Origin: Bacteroidia bacterium
GTDB lineage: Bacteria; Bacteroidota; Bacteroidia; Flavobacteriales; Flavobacteriaceae
Assembly (NCBI GenBank): GCA_030427985.1
Contig: JAUIBH010000027.1
Location: forward strand, 1-41,957
Direction: 5' to 3'
DNA length: 41,957 bases
Below, piece after piece: positions 7,617 through 15,495 of the stretch. Both the position numbers and the translations under genes were made by a program. The notes under the pieces are model-generated. The model worked only from the letters and a program-made list of their open reading frames with translations, ran no database searches and had not been told where the DNA came from. Position 1 is the first letter of the stretch. Each line of letters opens with the position of its first letter.

Positions 7617-9368
7617 TTAGAAATCAAGGTCAAACTCCTTACGCAAAAGGTCTATGGCAGGATTTTTCTCCTTTAATTTCTCATATTTCTCCTGTGGGGT
7701 GAAGGCAAATTTCTTGGCAACCTCTTCATTCACCGTAATATGTAGTGTAATGGAGTAGTTGTTCAGTTTTTGTTTGAGGTAATCCAGCATTAAACTTTGT
7801 TCCCGTTCCACTTCTTTTTTCATGGTGCTGTTGGGGAGCTCAATCCAAATGGTGTTTTCGTTCTTCAGTTTGGGGACATCAGTCTGAAGATTACTGGCCA
7901 GGATTTTTCGTCCTTTATTTTCAAGAATGTGAACAAAATCATCCCAGTGCTGTTGCATATCAGCCTCCGTAAAAGGGGCGCTGGGAAGTTCTTCATGGGG
8001 TACATCGGGTGCCTTGGTCTGCTCGTGGGCCTTTTTTGCCTTGATACTGGACAGCGAAAGACCTGAAACTCGTTTTTCAGGAGTCTTTATCTGTATTTTT
8101 TTGGCAGGTTGATAATTTTCCTTGGGTTCTTGGACTACAGCTTCTTGGGGTTCAGCAACTTCTTCCTTTTTATTTTCTTCAAGTTGTTTTGAAGCGGTGC
8201 CGTTTGTCTTGGGAGCTACAGTCCCATTTTTGGGCGGACTGGAAGTAAAATGGGAAGCGGGGATTATGAAACTAGCGTTTTTTTTTTCCTGCCCTCCGGC
8301 AGGCAAGTCTCCATCAAATGTGATGGACGCTAATTTCATCAAGGTGAGTTCCACCAGCAAGCGTTGATTTTTACTGGTTTTGTATTGGAGGTCACAATCG
8401 TTTGCCATATCAATGGCTTTCAGCAAGAATTCCTTTGACGTTTTCTTGGCCTGTTCCTGATAGTGTTTTTGCACGTCTTCACCCACCTCCAAAAGGGGAA
8501 TAGTATCAGGATGTTGGCAAACCATCAAATCCCGAAAATGTGATGCCAATCCTGTGATAAAATGGTGTCCGTCAAAACCAAGGGATAAGGTTTTGTTGAA
8601 AAGTACCAGCAATTCAGGAATTTTGTTCTCAAGAATGAGGTCTGTGGCTGTAAAGTACGTATCGTAATCCAGTACGTTGAGGTTATCCGTAACGGCTTTA
8701 CGTGTGAGTTGTTTGCCAGAAAAACTTACTACGCGGTCAAATATAGAAAGCGCATCTCGCATGGCACCATCCGCTTTTTGGGCAATAATATGGAGCGCAC
8801 TTTCTTCCGCTTCTACCCCTTGTTGCTCAGCAATATATTTTAGATAATCGGCCGCATCCTTCACCGTGATTCGTTTAAAATCAAAGATTTGACAGCGGGA
8901 TAGGATGGTAGGAATGATCTTGTGTTTTTCCGTAGTGGCCAAGATAAAAATGGCATGTTTTGGGGGTTCTTCCAAGGTCTTCAAAAAGGCATTGAACGCC
9001 GATTGGGACAACATGTGTACCTCGTCAATAATATAAACCTTGTATTTTCCCACTTGAGGAGGTATGCGAACCTGGTCAATTAGACTTCGAATATCATCCA
9101 CAGAGTTATTGGAAGCGGCATCGAGCTCAAAAATATTAAAAGCAAAATCCTCATCTTCCCGTTCTGTACCATCTTGGTTGATTTTTTTGGCCAAAATCCG
9201 GGCGCAAGTAGTCTTGCCAACACCTCTGGGACCACAGAACAACAGGGCTTGCGCCAAATGGTTGTTTTCAATGGCATTCAGTAGGGTATTGGTAATGGAT
9301 TCCTGACCCACAACATCCTTGAATGTCTGGGGACGGTATTTTCGCGCTGATACTACAAAAGGTTCCAA
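7617..9368 (-). CDS. dnaX: DNA polymerase III gamma/tau subunit
   Basis: Clamp-loader ATPase of the replisome. The start chosen is the TTG at 9368, giving 583 aa that begin MEPFVVSARKYRPQTF, the family N-terminus; the frame remains open upstream to 9434, but that extension lies across a promoter-like box. Walker A GPRGVGKT is at residues 46-53, Walker B IIDEVH near 113-118, sensor region ATTEKHKIIPTILSRCQ follows. Only about 20 residues without Cys separate Walker A from ELDAASNN, so the four-Cys zinc module of E. coli DnaX is missing. After residue about 370 comes a low-complexity Pro/Lys/Glu linker and a short C-terminal domain. A GC-rich inverted repeat at 8288-8303 encodes part of the linker. 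Confidence 0.95.
   Translation of the reverse strand: MEPFVVSARKYRPQTFKDVVGQESITNTLLNAIENNHLAQALLFCGPRGVGKTTCARILAKKINQDGTEREDEDFAFNIFELDAASNNSVDDIRSLIDQVRIPPQVGKYKVYIIDEVHMLSQSAFNAFLKTLEEPPKHAIFILATTEKHKIIPTILSRCQIFDFKRITVKDAADYLKYIAEQQGVEAEESALHIIAQKADGAMRDALSIFDRVVSFSGKQLTRKAVTDNLNVLDYDTYFTATDLILENKIPELLVLFNKTLSLGFDGHHFITGLASHFRDLMVCQHPDTIPLLEVGEDVQKHYQEQAKKTSKEFLLKAIDMANDCDLQYKTSKNQRLLVELTLMKLASITFDGDLPAGGQEKKNASFIIPASHFTSSPPKNGTVAPKTNGTASKQLEENKKEEVAEPQEAVVQEPKENYQPAKKIQIKTPEKRVSGLSLSSIKAKKAHEQTKAPDVPHEELPSAPFTEADMQQHWDDFVHILENKGRKILASNLQTDVPKLKNENTIWIELPNSTMKKEVEREQSLMLDYLKQKLNNYSITLHITVNEEVAKKFAFTPQEKYEKLKEKNPAIDLLRKEFDLDF
8288..8303. repeat. GC-rich inverted repeat inside the dnaX linker
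   Basis: CCTGCC, four bases, GGCAGG on the plus strand. On the coding strand it gives the in-frame linker residues LPAGGQ between better conserved blocks. It looks like the palindromic CCTGCC/GGCAGG elements I recall as scattered in Bacteroidota genomes; the link to such a repeat family is inferred, not tested. Confidence 0.45.
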
Positions 9369-9393
9369 AATCCGGGAAAAGATTGTATTACTA

Positions 9394-9401
9394 CAAATAT
9401 A
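9394..9401 (-). promoter_or_regulatory. Putative -7 promoter box of dnaX
   Basis: TATATTTG on the minus strand, an exact TAxxTTTG match. The implied transcription start is near 9387, about 20 nt upstream of the TTG at 9368. This supports TTG 9368 over the longer reading frame to 9434. A TTG upstream is 14 nt away, shorter than ideal. Confidence 0.5.
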
Positions 9402-9466
9402 AAAATAGGAACGTGCAAAGTGACTTGTCTGCAACCTAGATCACCTTTTTTTATTAACAATTGATT

Positions 9467-9474
9467 TACCTTTG
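9467..9474 (+). promoter_or_regulatory. Putative -7 promoter box of rnpB
   Basis: TACCTTTG, an exact match to the Bacteroidetes -7 consensus, ending 5-6 nt before the first base of the RNase P P1 helix at 9480, exactly where the transcript should begin. No clear -33 TTG was found. Confidence 0.6.
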
Positions 9475-9479
9475 CGGCC

Positions 9480-9787
9480 AGCAGGCCACCTTATCGCTCC
9501 GATAGCTATCGGGGAGGAAAGTCCGGACACCATAGTGCAGCATAGCGGGTAACGCCCGTCCGCCGAAAGGTGAGGACCAGTGCAACAGAAAGGATGTACA
9601 GTTCGGCTGTAGTGAAATCATGTAAACTCTATGCGGTGAAACGTCACGTAAACCAGCGTTTTGAGGGCTGCACGCCCAAGCTGGAGGGTAGACGGTTAGA
9701 GCTTTTGGGCAACCAAGGGCCTAGATAAATGATAAGGCGATCCCGAAAATTAATTCGGGATAAACAGAATCCGGCTTATGGCCTGCT
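9480..9787 (+). ncRNA. rnpB: RNase P RNA, bacterial class A
   Basis: Catalytic RNA of RNase P, which matures tRNA 5' ends. Conserved landmarks are in order: GAGGAAAGTCCGGACACC near 9514, a central ACAGAAA near 9585, the GGTAAACCC-like core, GATAAATGATAAGGCG near 9724, and ACAGAATCCGGCTTA near 9764. The ends pair as P1: AGCAGGCCA (9480-9488) with TGGCCTGCT (9779-9787). The 3' arm of P1 runs into seven Ts, so P1 probably doubles as the terminator. Two peripheral stems are short palindromes: 9499-9512 (centre GATAGCTATC) and 9741-9760 (TCCCGAA/TTCGGGA). Identification is firm; ends are set from P1 pairing. Confidence 0.95.
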
Positions 9788-9816
9788 TTTTTTATTCAAA
9801 ATGTAAAGCAGTTGTT

Positions 9817-11142
9817 TTAGTGGTCATTAACTGACCCATCAAAACTGTCCCACATTTCAGGAAATTCCCATTCTTCCACCCCACGTTCATTTTCTACTAA
9901 ATCATCATCCAATTCAAGCCCAAGACCTGGACCATCTATGTTTCCTGCCAAGGAAATATGACCATCATCATCCATTACCAATGGTTTTTTAATATAACTT
10001 TTCCCAAGAGAACTGCGTTCTACACCATCATCTGGAGCTGCTTGAAGATTAGGTAATTCGTGGGCCAGTAGGTTGGGAATGCTGGCTACGACATGTAAAG
10101 ATGCTACAGCTCCAACAATGCCTTCTTTGGCATGGGGCAACATGGCTGCGTAGAAAGCTTCAGCCAATGATGAAATAGCTTTAAGTTCTGTAATACCTCC
10201 ACAGTGGGTTATATCTGGTTGAAGGATAGAAGCAGCGCCTAACGTCAGTAATTCTCTAAACTGCCATTTTGTGACCATTCGTTCACCTGTAGCAAAAGGA
10301 ATATGTGTTTTTTTGGCCATTTCTGCCATTAAAGGAAGGTTTTGAAACTGAATTGGTTCTTCATAAAACCAAGGTTGAAATTCTTCCAAGGCCTTAATCA
10401 AAATCATAGAAGTTTGTGGCGAATGGTCTCCATGTAATTCAATTCCCATATCTACTTTTGGGCCGATAACATCTCTAATAGCAGCAATATTGTCCACAAC
10501 TCCTTGTACAAAATCAGGATTTTCTACGTAACGAGACAGTCTACCACGACTGTATGTAACACCCACTTTCATGGATGTATATCCTTCATCAATCACTTTT
10601 TTGGCTCCTTCAGGAGTACCAGCCTGCCCATATACTCGCACTCTATGCCTACTTGGACCTCCAAGCAACTCATAAACTGGAACTCCAAGTGCTTTTCCTT
10701 TAATGTCCCACATGGCTATGTCAACTGCAGATAAGGCACTGGTGAGAACAATGCCGCCTCGGTAGAATGCATGACGGTATATAGCCTGCCAATGATGGGC
10801 CGGTTTTCTTGGGTCTTTTCCAATTAGGTATTTTTCCAATTCCTTTATGGCAGCCATAGTTGTGGGTATACGCCCTTCAACGGTTCCTTCACCAATACCA
10901 ACTATACCAACGTTAGTGTGCATTTTCACGAAAATTGTTCGTAATGTATGTACAGGAATGATTTCCAATTTGGTAATTTTTATGGGGTCTTTGGGAGATA
11001 CTTGCGCTTTGTTGACATTGAACGTATTGCCGGCTTCAGAATATTTTATGGGTTGACCAACAAGCTGTTCTGTAACCAAAAGCCCGGCCATACCTGCAGT
11101 CATATTTTTAAGCCAATTTCTACGGGAAGAATCTTTTTTCAT
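9817..11142 (-). CDS. Enolase-superfamily sugar-acid dehydratase (galactonate dehydratase-like) with Tat signal
   Basis: Mandelate racemase/muconate lactonizing enzyme family, 441 aa, closest in motif layout to D-galactonate dehydratases; substrate not proven. A twin-arginine signal is visible at residues 6-12 (SRRNWLK) followed by a weakly hydrophobic stretch, so export or envelope location is likely. Domain opening IKITKLEIIPV is near 54-64, DIAMWDIKGKALGVP near 141-155, YTSMKVG near 188-194. Metal and acid/base positions: Glu235 and His237 (IELHGDH), Glu261/Glu262 (FYEEPI), Glu287 (ATGERM), His313 (DITHCGG). Glu235 replaces the Asp usual in DgoD. The gene is isolated, with no sugar kinase, aldolase or transporter beside it, and its third codon positions look more AT-rich than its neighbours, so acquisition is possible. 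Confidence 0.85.
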   Translation of the reverse strand: MKKDSSRRNWLKNMTAGMAGLLVTEQLVGQPIKYSEAGNTFNVNKAQVSPKDPIKITKLEIIPVHTLRTIFVKMHTNVGIVGIGEGTVEGRIPTTMAAIKELEKYLIGKDPRKPAHHWQAIYRHAFYRGGIVLTSALSAVDIAMWDIKGKALGVPVYELLGGPSRHRVRVYGQAGTPEGAKKVIDEGYTSMKVGVTYSRGRLSRYVENPDFVQGVVDNIAAIRDVIGPKVDMGIELHGDHSPQTSMILIKALEEFQPWFYEEPIQFQNLPLMAEMAKKTHIPFATGERMVTKWQFRELLTLGAASILQPDITHCGGITELKAISSLAEAFYAAMLPHAKEGIVGAVASLHVVASIPNLLAHELPNLQAAPDDGVERSSLGKSYIKKPLVMDDDGHISLAGNIDGPGLGLELDDDLVENERGVEEWEFPEMWDSFDGSVNDH

Positions 11143-11241
11143 TTTAGGTAAGGTTATATTGTTTTTGCTAATTAAACAGATGATTATGAGAAGAATATAA
11201 TACCTGTATAACCTAAAAGTAAAGAATAAATGTTAGCTTTT

Positions 11242-11784
11242 TTATTCAGCAACAGTAAAAAAGCTGAATATACTGCCGCCGTATTTTCGGCTTTCCGTAA
11301 AATGGGAGTGTTCGGATAAATCCGTTTGATCAGAATGCTCAATCACCAAAAGACCATCTTCTTTCAATAATTCATTTTGAAAAACAAGATCAGCAATGGT
11401 TAAAAATTGTGCTGTCTCAAAAGCGTAGGGTGGGTCGGCAAATATCAAATTGAATTTTTCCCGGGTTCTCTCCAAAAATTTGAAGACATCAGATTTAATG
11501 GGTGTAATTTGGAAATCGAGTTCTCTTGCCGTTTTGGAAATAAATTGAACACAACCCGAATGAGCATCTACAGCAATAATTTCTTCTGTACCCCTTGAAG
11601 CAAACTCAAAACTGATGTTGCCCGTACCAGAAAAAAGGTCCAATACTTTGAGCTCATCCAAATAATAGCGATTGTTGAGAATATTGAAGAGTCCTTCTTT
11701 AGCCATATCCGTTGTTGGACGTACTGGAAGTTTTTTTGGGGCAGAAAGTCGCTTTCCCTTATATTTTCCCGAAATAATCCGCAT
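11242..11784 (-). CDS. rsmD: 16S rRNA (guanine(966)-N2)-methyltransferase RsmD
   Basis: SAM-dependent methyltransferase acting on G966 of 16S rRNA. The N-terminus MRIISGKYKGKRL is typical. SAM motif VLDLFSGTGNISFE is at residues 47-60, and the catalytic NPPY-type motif is DPPY at 117-120. The 180 aa fit the family. Its ATG overlaps the DUF3822 stop by one base (TAATG), implying coupled translation. Confidence 0.95.
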   Translation of the reverse strand: MRIISGKYKGKRLSAPKKLPVRPTTDMAKEGLFNILNNRYYLDELKVLDLFSGTGNISFEFASRGTEEIIAVDAHSGCVQFISKTARELDFQITPIKSDVFKFLERTREKFNLIFADPPYAFETAQFLTIADLVFQNELLKEDGLLVIEHSDQTDLSEHSHFTESRKYGGSIFSFFTVAE

Positions 11785-12617
11785 TACATGGAGCTCAGTA
11801 TGGTGAAATCGATGGCTTCATTTTCCAACTCCTCCAAAGGGAAAGAAGGATTATGAGGGATAAAAACGGAAACCTGCTTTATGTATTGGTAACACAGATT
11901 GTAGATTGGATCCTTTTCTTCAATGGCACCAAACAGCTTAAGCTGTATTTCTTCGGTATTCATCTGTAGTTGTTCAAGACTAAAGAGCAGGAAATACAGA
12001 AAATCTTCTTTGGTCTTGAACTCAAACTGATTATAGAAAATGAGCTTTTTTCCGGAAACGACCATCATTTCCATTTCCTTTTCGGAAACCTGGACGTAGC
12101 AAATCGGTTCTGAAGAAATTCTTGCTTGGTTCAGCAAAGTGTTGATCAAGACGGTACCACTGTGCTTGAACTCAAATTCGCCGAAAATATCAAAGATGTA
12201 ATTGTTGATGTTGGTATACGGAACATAAACATTTACCATCTCCTGATTGGGAATTTCATCAAAGGCAATAAGGTCGGTTGCCATGATCTTGGCATTGAAC
12301 TTAAGATAGTTGGGCAATTCTTCTGAATTAAAAAGCGGTTTTGGCACCAAACTGAACATATTGTTCTTGTGGATGACCACTACTTCGGAAAAATCACTTC
12401 CAATATCATGCTTTTGGTTGATGATCGACTTCAACTCCTTGAGCATGAGATAGGGAGTGGAAGGTGTTTTGAAGCTCACTTTTTCAAAGGCCAGGATTTT
12501 ATTGGAAATGGTGTCCAGTACACAAAAAGAAAGTCCATTCAAGCCGACTTGAATGGACAATTTTCTAAAAGTGTTATTTTCTTTGGACTGTACTATCCTA
12601 GTTGTTTTTTCTGTCAT
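11784..12617 (-). CDS. DUF3822 family protein
   Basis: Function unknown; resembles the Bacteroidota DUF3822 family. The start chosen is the ATG at 12617 (MTEKTTRIVQSK, 277 aa) rather than an in-frame codon at 12638, which would lengthen the overlap with the upstream gene. No signal peptide or membrane helix is visible. The opening LSIQVGLNGLSFCVLD and later FNAKIMATDLIAFD and YFLLFSLEQL suggest an alternating beta/alpha fold, possibly actin-like, which is inference only. The start lies 20 bp inside the end of the upstream membrane-protein gene and the stop overlaps rsmD by one base, so three genes are tightly coupled. Confidence 0.8.
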   Translation of the reverse strand: MTEKTTRIVQSKENNTFRKLSIQVGLNGLSFCVLDTISNKILAFEKVSFKTPSTPYLMLKELKSIINQKHDIGSDFSEVVVIHKNNMFSLVPKPLFNSEELPNYLKFNAKIMATDLIAFDEIPNQEMVNVYVPYTNINNYIFDIFGEFEFKHSGTVLINTLLNQARISSEPICYVQVSEKEMEMMVVSGKKLIFYNQFEFKTKEDFLYFLLFSLEQLQMNTEEIQLKLFGAIEEKDPIYNLCYQYIKQVSVFIPHNPSFPLEELENEAIDFTILSSM

Positions 12618-13332
12618 AGATAGGAGGCCAGTTACCATTTGTACTTACATCGGTAAGGGAACCTACTTTTATTTCAGTACCATTGACTTCCTCCACACTT
12701 TGATGAGCATTCTCCCTGGCCAATAAATCTGCAGGTTGATCATAAAGAACAACATTCTTTTTCACTTTGGCCTCAAAAACAGGTGCTTTATAACCACCTT
12801 TGTCAATAATGTCCGCTTTCATTTCAAACTTTTCATCATTTTGGGCGAAAGGAACGTTCATCATGGTTTTATAGCTATCATCTGCTCCAAATAAAGAATC
12901 CTTCACTTTTACCTGTCCAAGGGTATCTATGATGATGGTATCTTGTTGAAGCTCAATCTGGTACACCCTATCGTATCGCATAAAGGAAGAATCCCTTTGG
13001 GTTGTAATGGTATAATTTCCAGTATCTATAAACTGAATCAGACTATTGAAGTTATCCGCATATTTATCATTTACGGTTTTGTAAGCTTCTTGGGCATCCC
13101 TTATATCCTTAAGTTTAGCGATAACCGCCGAAAATCTTTCTTTTCTTACTTTGTTGAATTCAATGGGGGCATTAATGGATTTGTAAATTTTGTAGCCCAG
13201 AAAAATGCTCAATAGTCCAAAAATAATTACTAAGATGGGCTTTACTTTCTGAGGTAAAAACTTGTCAATCAGGAATACAAGGCCTATGGTCAGAAGGCAT
13301 ATTAATACTACGATAAGGATTAAGTTTAACAT
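12598..13332 (-). CDS. Membrane-anchored protein of unknown function (two N-terminal helices)
   Basis: I do not recognise this 244-aa protein. Two hydrophobic segments at residues about 2-24 and 33-51 should anchor it, leaving a roughly 190-residue soluble domain. That domain begins with a helix (FSAVIAKLKDIRDAQEAYKTVNDKYADNF) that resembles the helix-plus-pilin-like arrangement of type II secretion pseudopilins in pattern only, then a beta-rich region with many Asp/Thr/Lys. The C-terminus has WPPIYDRKNN. It is the first gene of a coupled cluster with DUF3822 and rsmD, and an exact TAxxTTTG box is 41 nt upstream. Confidence 0.75.
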   Translation of the reverse strand: MLNLILIVVLICLLTIGLVFLIDKFLPQKVKPILVIIFGLLSIFLGYKIYKSINAPIEFNKVRKERFSAVIAKLKDIRDAQEAYKTVNDKYADNFNSLIQFIDTGNYTITTQRDSSFMRYDRVYQIELQQDTIIIDTLGQVKVKDSLFGADDSYKTMMNVPFAQNDEKFEMKADIIDKGGYKAPVFEAKVKKNVVLYDQPADLLARENAHQSVEEVNGTEIKVGSLTDVSTNGNWPPIYDRKNN

Positions 13333-13372
13333 ATCTGCTATTGTCTTTCTAAGTTAATTTAGTGGTTACAGA

Positions 13373-13380
13373 CAAATCTA
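13373..13380 (-). promoter_or_regulatory. Putative -7 promoter box of the membrane protein-DUF3822-rsmD cluster
   Basis: TAGATTTG on the minus strand, an exact TAxxTTTG match 41 nt upstream of the ATG at 13332. It lies in the 102-bp divergent intergenic region shared with the helicase gene. No -33 TTG at proper spacing was seen. Confidence 0.45.
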
Positions 13381-13434
13381 CAATTTTTTTTTAATCACGA
13401 AACTTTTTGCTTTAAAAAACCATGCTATCTTTAG

Positions 13435-14874
13435 ATGCCTATGGACAAGCCTACAGCATCAAATTTCTTATCGATATTAACAAAAAAATTCCCCCATGTT
13501 CCAACTATAAAACAAGAGGTGGCCTTGGAAAAGTTGGCCCATTTTGTGGTCAATGGGAAAAAAGACGAGATTTTTCTTTTAAAAGGTTTTGCCGGAACAG
13601 GGAAAACCACCATTGTGGCTACTATTGTAAGCAGTCTTTGGAAAGTTAGGATGAGTTCCATTCTCATGGCCCCAACGGGAAGAGCGGCCAAGGTAATGTC
13701 GGTCTATTCGGGGAACAAGGCCTTCACCATTCATAAAAAAATTTATTTTCCCAAAAAACAGTCTGGGGGAGGCGTGCAATTTGTTTTGGCGCCCAACAAG
13801 CATAGGAATACCATTTTTATTGTGGATGAAGCCTCCATGATTCCGGACACGCCCGCAGATTCCAAACTGTTCGAAAACGGTTCATTATTGGACGACCTTA
13901 TGTTTTATGTACACTCTGGACATAACTGTAAATTGGTTTTGATAGGGGACACGGCGCAATTGCCCCCTGTTAAATTGGAATTGAGCCCGGCATTGGAGGA
14001 AGACCGACTTTCCTTGAATTATAATAAGGAAGTACAATATTTAGAATTGGATGAGGTGATGCGGCAGAGTGATAATTCAGGCATTCTTCATAATGCTACC
14101 AACCTCAGGGAACAATTACAATCGCAATTTTTTGATGGGTTTAAGTTTGAATTGGGCCCTTTCAAGGATATTGTTCGATTGATTGATGGCACCGAAATCC
14201 AGGAAGCCATTGATTCATCCTACAGTGAAAATGGCAAAGAAGAAACCGTCATTATTGTACGATCCAACAAAAGGGCCAACCTATATAACCAAAATATTAG
14301 GGAGCGGATTCTCTTTTTGGACAACGATATTGCCGTTGGGGATTATATGATGGTGGTGAAGAACAACTATTTTTGGTTAAAGCCCAATTCAGAAGCCGGT
14401 TTTATCGCCAATGGCGATATTATCGAGGTCTTGGAACTGTTTGCCATAAAGGAACTCTACGGATTTACATTTGCCGAGGTAAAGGTGAAAATGGTGGATT
14501 ATCCCAACCAAAAACCATTTGAGACCGTTCTTTTGTTGGATACCATCAATGCACAGACCCCATCACTTTCCTATGAAGATGGCAACAAGTTATATCAAGA
14601 AGTGATGAAGGACTATGCCCATGAAAAATCAAAATACAAGAAATTTCTTGGGGTCAAGAACAACAAATATTTTAACGCACTTCAGGTAAAATTTTCTTAT
14701 GCCATTACCTGTCATAAATCGCAAGGAGGACAATGGGATACGGTCTTTGTGGAGCAACCGTATTTGCCCAATGGTGTCAACAAGGATTATTTGCGGTGGT
14801 TGTACACTGCGGTTACCCGTGCCAAACGCCAACTCTTTTTAATAGGTTTTAAAGACGATTTTTTTCTTGACTAG
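13435..14874 (+). CDS. RecD/PIF1-like superfamily 1 DNA helicase
   Basis: ATP-dependent DNA helicase-like protein of 479 aa. Walker A GFAGTGKTT is at residues 51-59, motif Ia MAPTGRAAKV near 78-87, Walker B IVDEASM near 129-135, motif III GDTAQLPPV follows, and the C-terminal UvrD_C_2-type region has AITCHKSQGGQWD and LYTAVTRAKRQL (motifs V and VI). It has no RecD N-terminal or RecD2 helix-hairpin-helix repeats, so it is a compact stand-alone form of the kind often annotated as AAA or RecD-like in flavobacteria. Start: ATG 13435 or, six bases later, ATG 13441. The biological role is not known. Confidence 0.9.
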   Translation: MPMDKPTASNFLSILTKKFPHVPTIKQEVALEKLAHFVVNGKKDEIFLLKGFAGTGKTTIVATIVSSLWKVRMSSILMAPTGRAAKVMSVYSGNKAFTIHKKIYFPKKQSGGGVQFVLAPNKHRNTIFIVDEASMIPDTPADSKLFENGSLLDDLMFYVHSGHNCKLVLIGDTAQLPPVKLELSPALEEDRLSLNYNKEVQYLELDEVMRQSDNSGILHNATNLREQLQSQFFDGFKFELGPFKDIVRLIDGTEIQEAIDSSYSENGKEETVIIVRSNKRANLYNQNIRERILFLDNDIAVGDYMMVVKNNYFWLKPNSEAGFIANGDIIEVLELFAIKELYGFTFAEVKVKMVDYPNQKPFETVLLLDTINAQTPSLSYEDGNKLYQEVMKDYAHEKSKYKKFLGVKNNKYFNALQVKFSYAITCHKSQGGQWDTVFVEQPYLPNGVNKDYLRWLYTAVTRAKRQLFLIGFKDDFFLD

Positions 14875-14898
14875 GAATACCCTATTTTAGACAAGATC

Positions 14899-15471
14899 AT
14901 GAACATGGCACCAGATACCATTATAAGCATTTTTTTAGGCATTGGTTTGGCCGCTTCGGTTGGGTTTAGGGTTTTTTTGCCCTTGTTTGCCCTAAGTTTG
15001 GCGGCTTATTTGGGTGCTTGGGACCTGAATGACAATTGGCAATGGATTGGAAGCCTGGCCGCATTGCTAACATTCGGCGTAGCTACTCTTATTGAGATTT
15101 TTGCCTATTTCATTCCTTGGGTGGATAATGCTCTGGACAGTATTGCCATCCCCTTGGCCGGAATTGCAGGTACCGCTGTTATGGTATCTACAGTTGCAGA
15201 TTTAGACCCTGTGGTCACTTGGTCTTTGGCCATAATTGCCGGTGGGGGAACGGCAACAGCCATTAAAGGGGCAAATGCTACAGGCCGATTGACCTCCACG
15301 GCAACAACGGGCGGAGTCGCCAATCCCATCGTGTCCACTGTTGAAACAGGAACCGCTGTGGTGGTTTCTACCGCATCAATTTTGGTGCCGCCCATTGCGG
15401 CCATTTTGGTCATCATTATTTTGATTTTCATTTTTAGGATTTATAGAAAACTACGTCCCAAAACCAAATAA
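14899..15471 (+). CDS. DUF4126 family integral membrane protein
   Basis: Membrane protein of 190 aa rich in Ala, Gly, Thr and Val, of unknown function. Hydrophobic segments fall at about residues 5-36, 48-74, 82-100, 106-122 and 150-182, with the basic tail RIYRKLRPKTK on the cytoplasmic side. A Gly/Thr-rich stretch (GGTATAIKGANATGRLT) sits between two of them, typical of DUF4126. It lies 24 bp after the helicase gene and 24 bp before kdsB; the spacing suggests co-transcription. Confidence 0.8.
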   Translation: MNMAPDTIISIFLGIGLAASVGFRVFLPLFALSLAAYLGAWDLNDNWQWIGSLAALLTFGVATLIEIFAYFIPWVDNALDSIAIPLAGIAGTAVMVSTVADLDPVVTWSLAIIAGGGTATAIKGANATGRLTSTATTGGVANPIVSTVETGTAVVVSTASILVPPIAAILVIIILIFIFRIYRKLRPKTK

Positions 15472-15495
15472 TAACTACAATCAACAAATAACTAC

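Noticed and set aside
9369..9434. N-terminal extension of dnaX (22 residues)
   Set aside because: Does not resemble the family N-terminus and crosses a promoter-like box; TTG at 9368 fits better.
13426..13433. TATCTTTA as promoter of the helicase gene
   Set aside because: Would put the transcription start at or after the start codon; TTG spacing is 16 nt, too short. Left unannotated.
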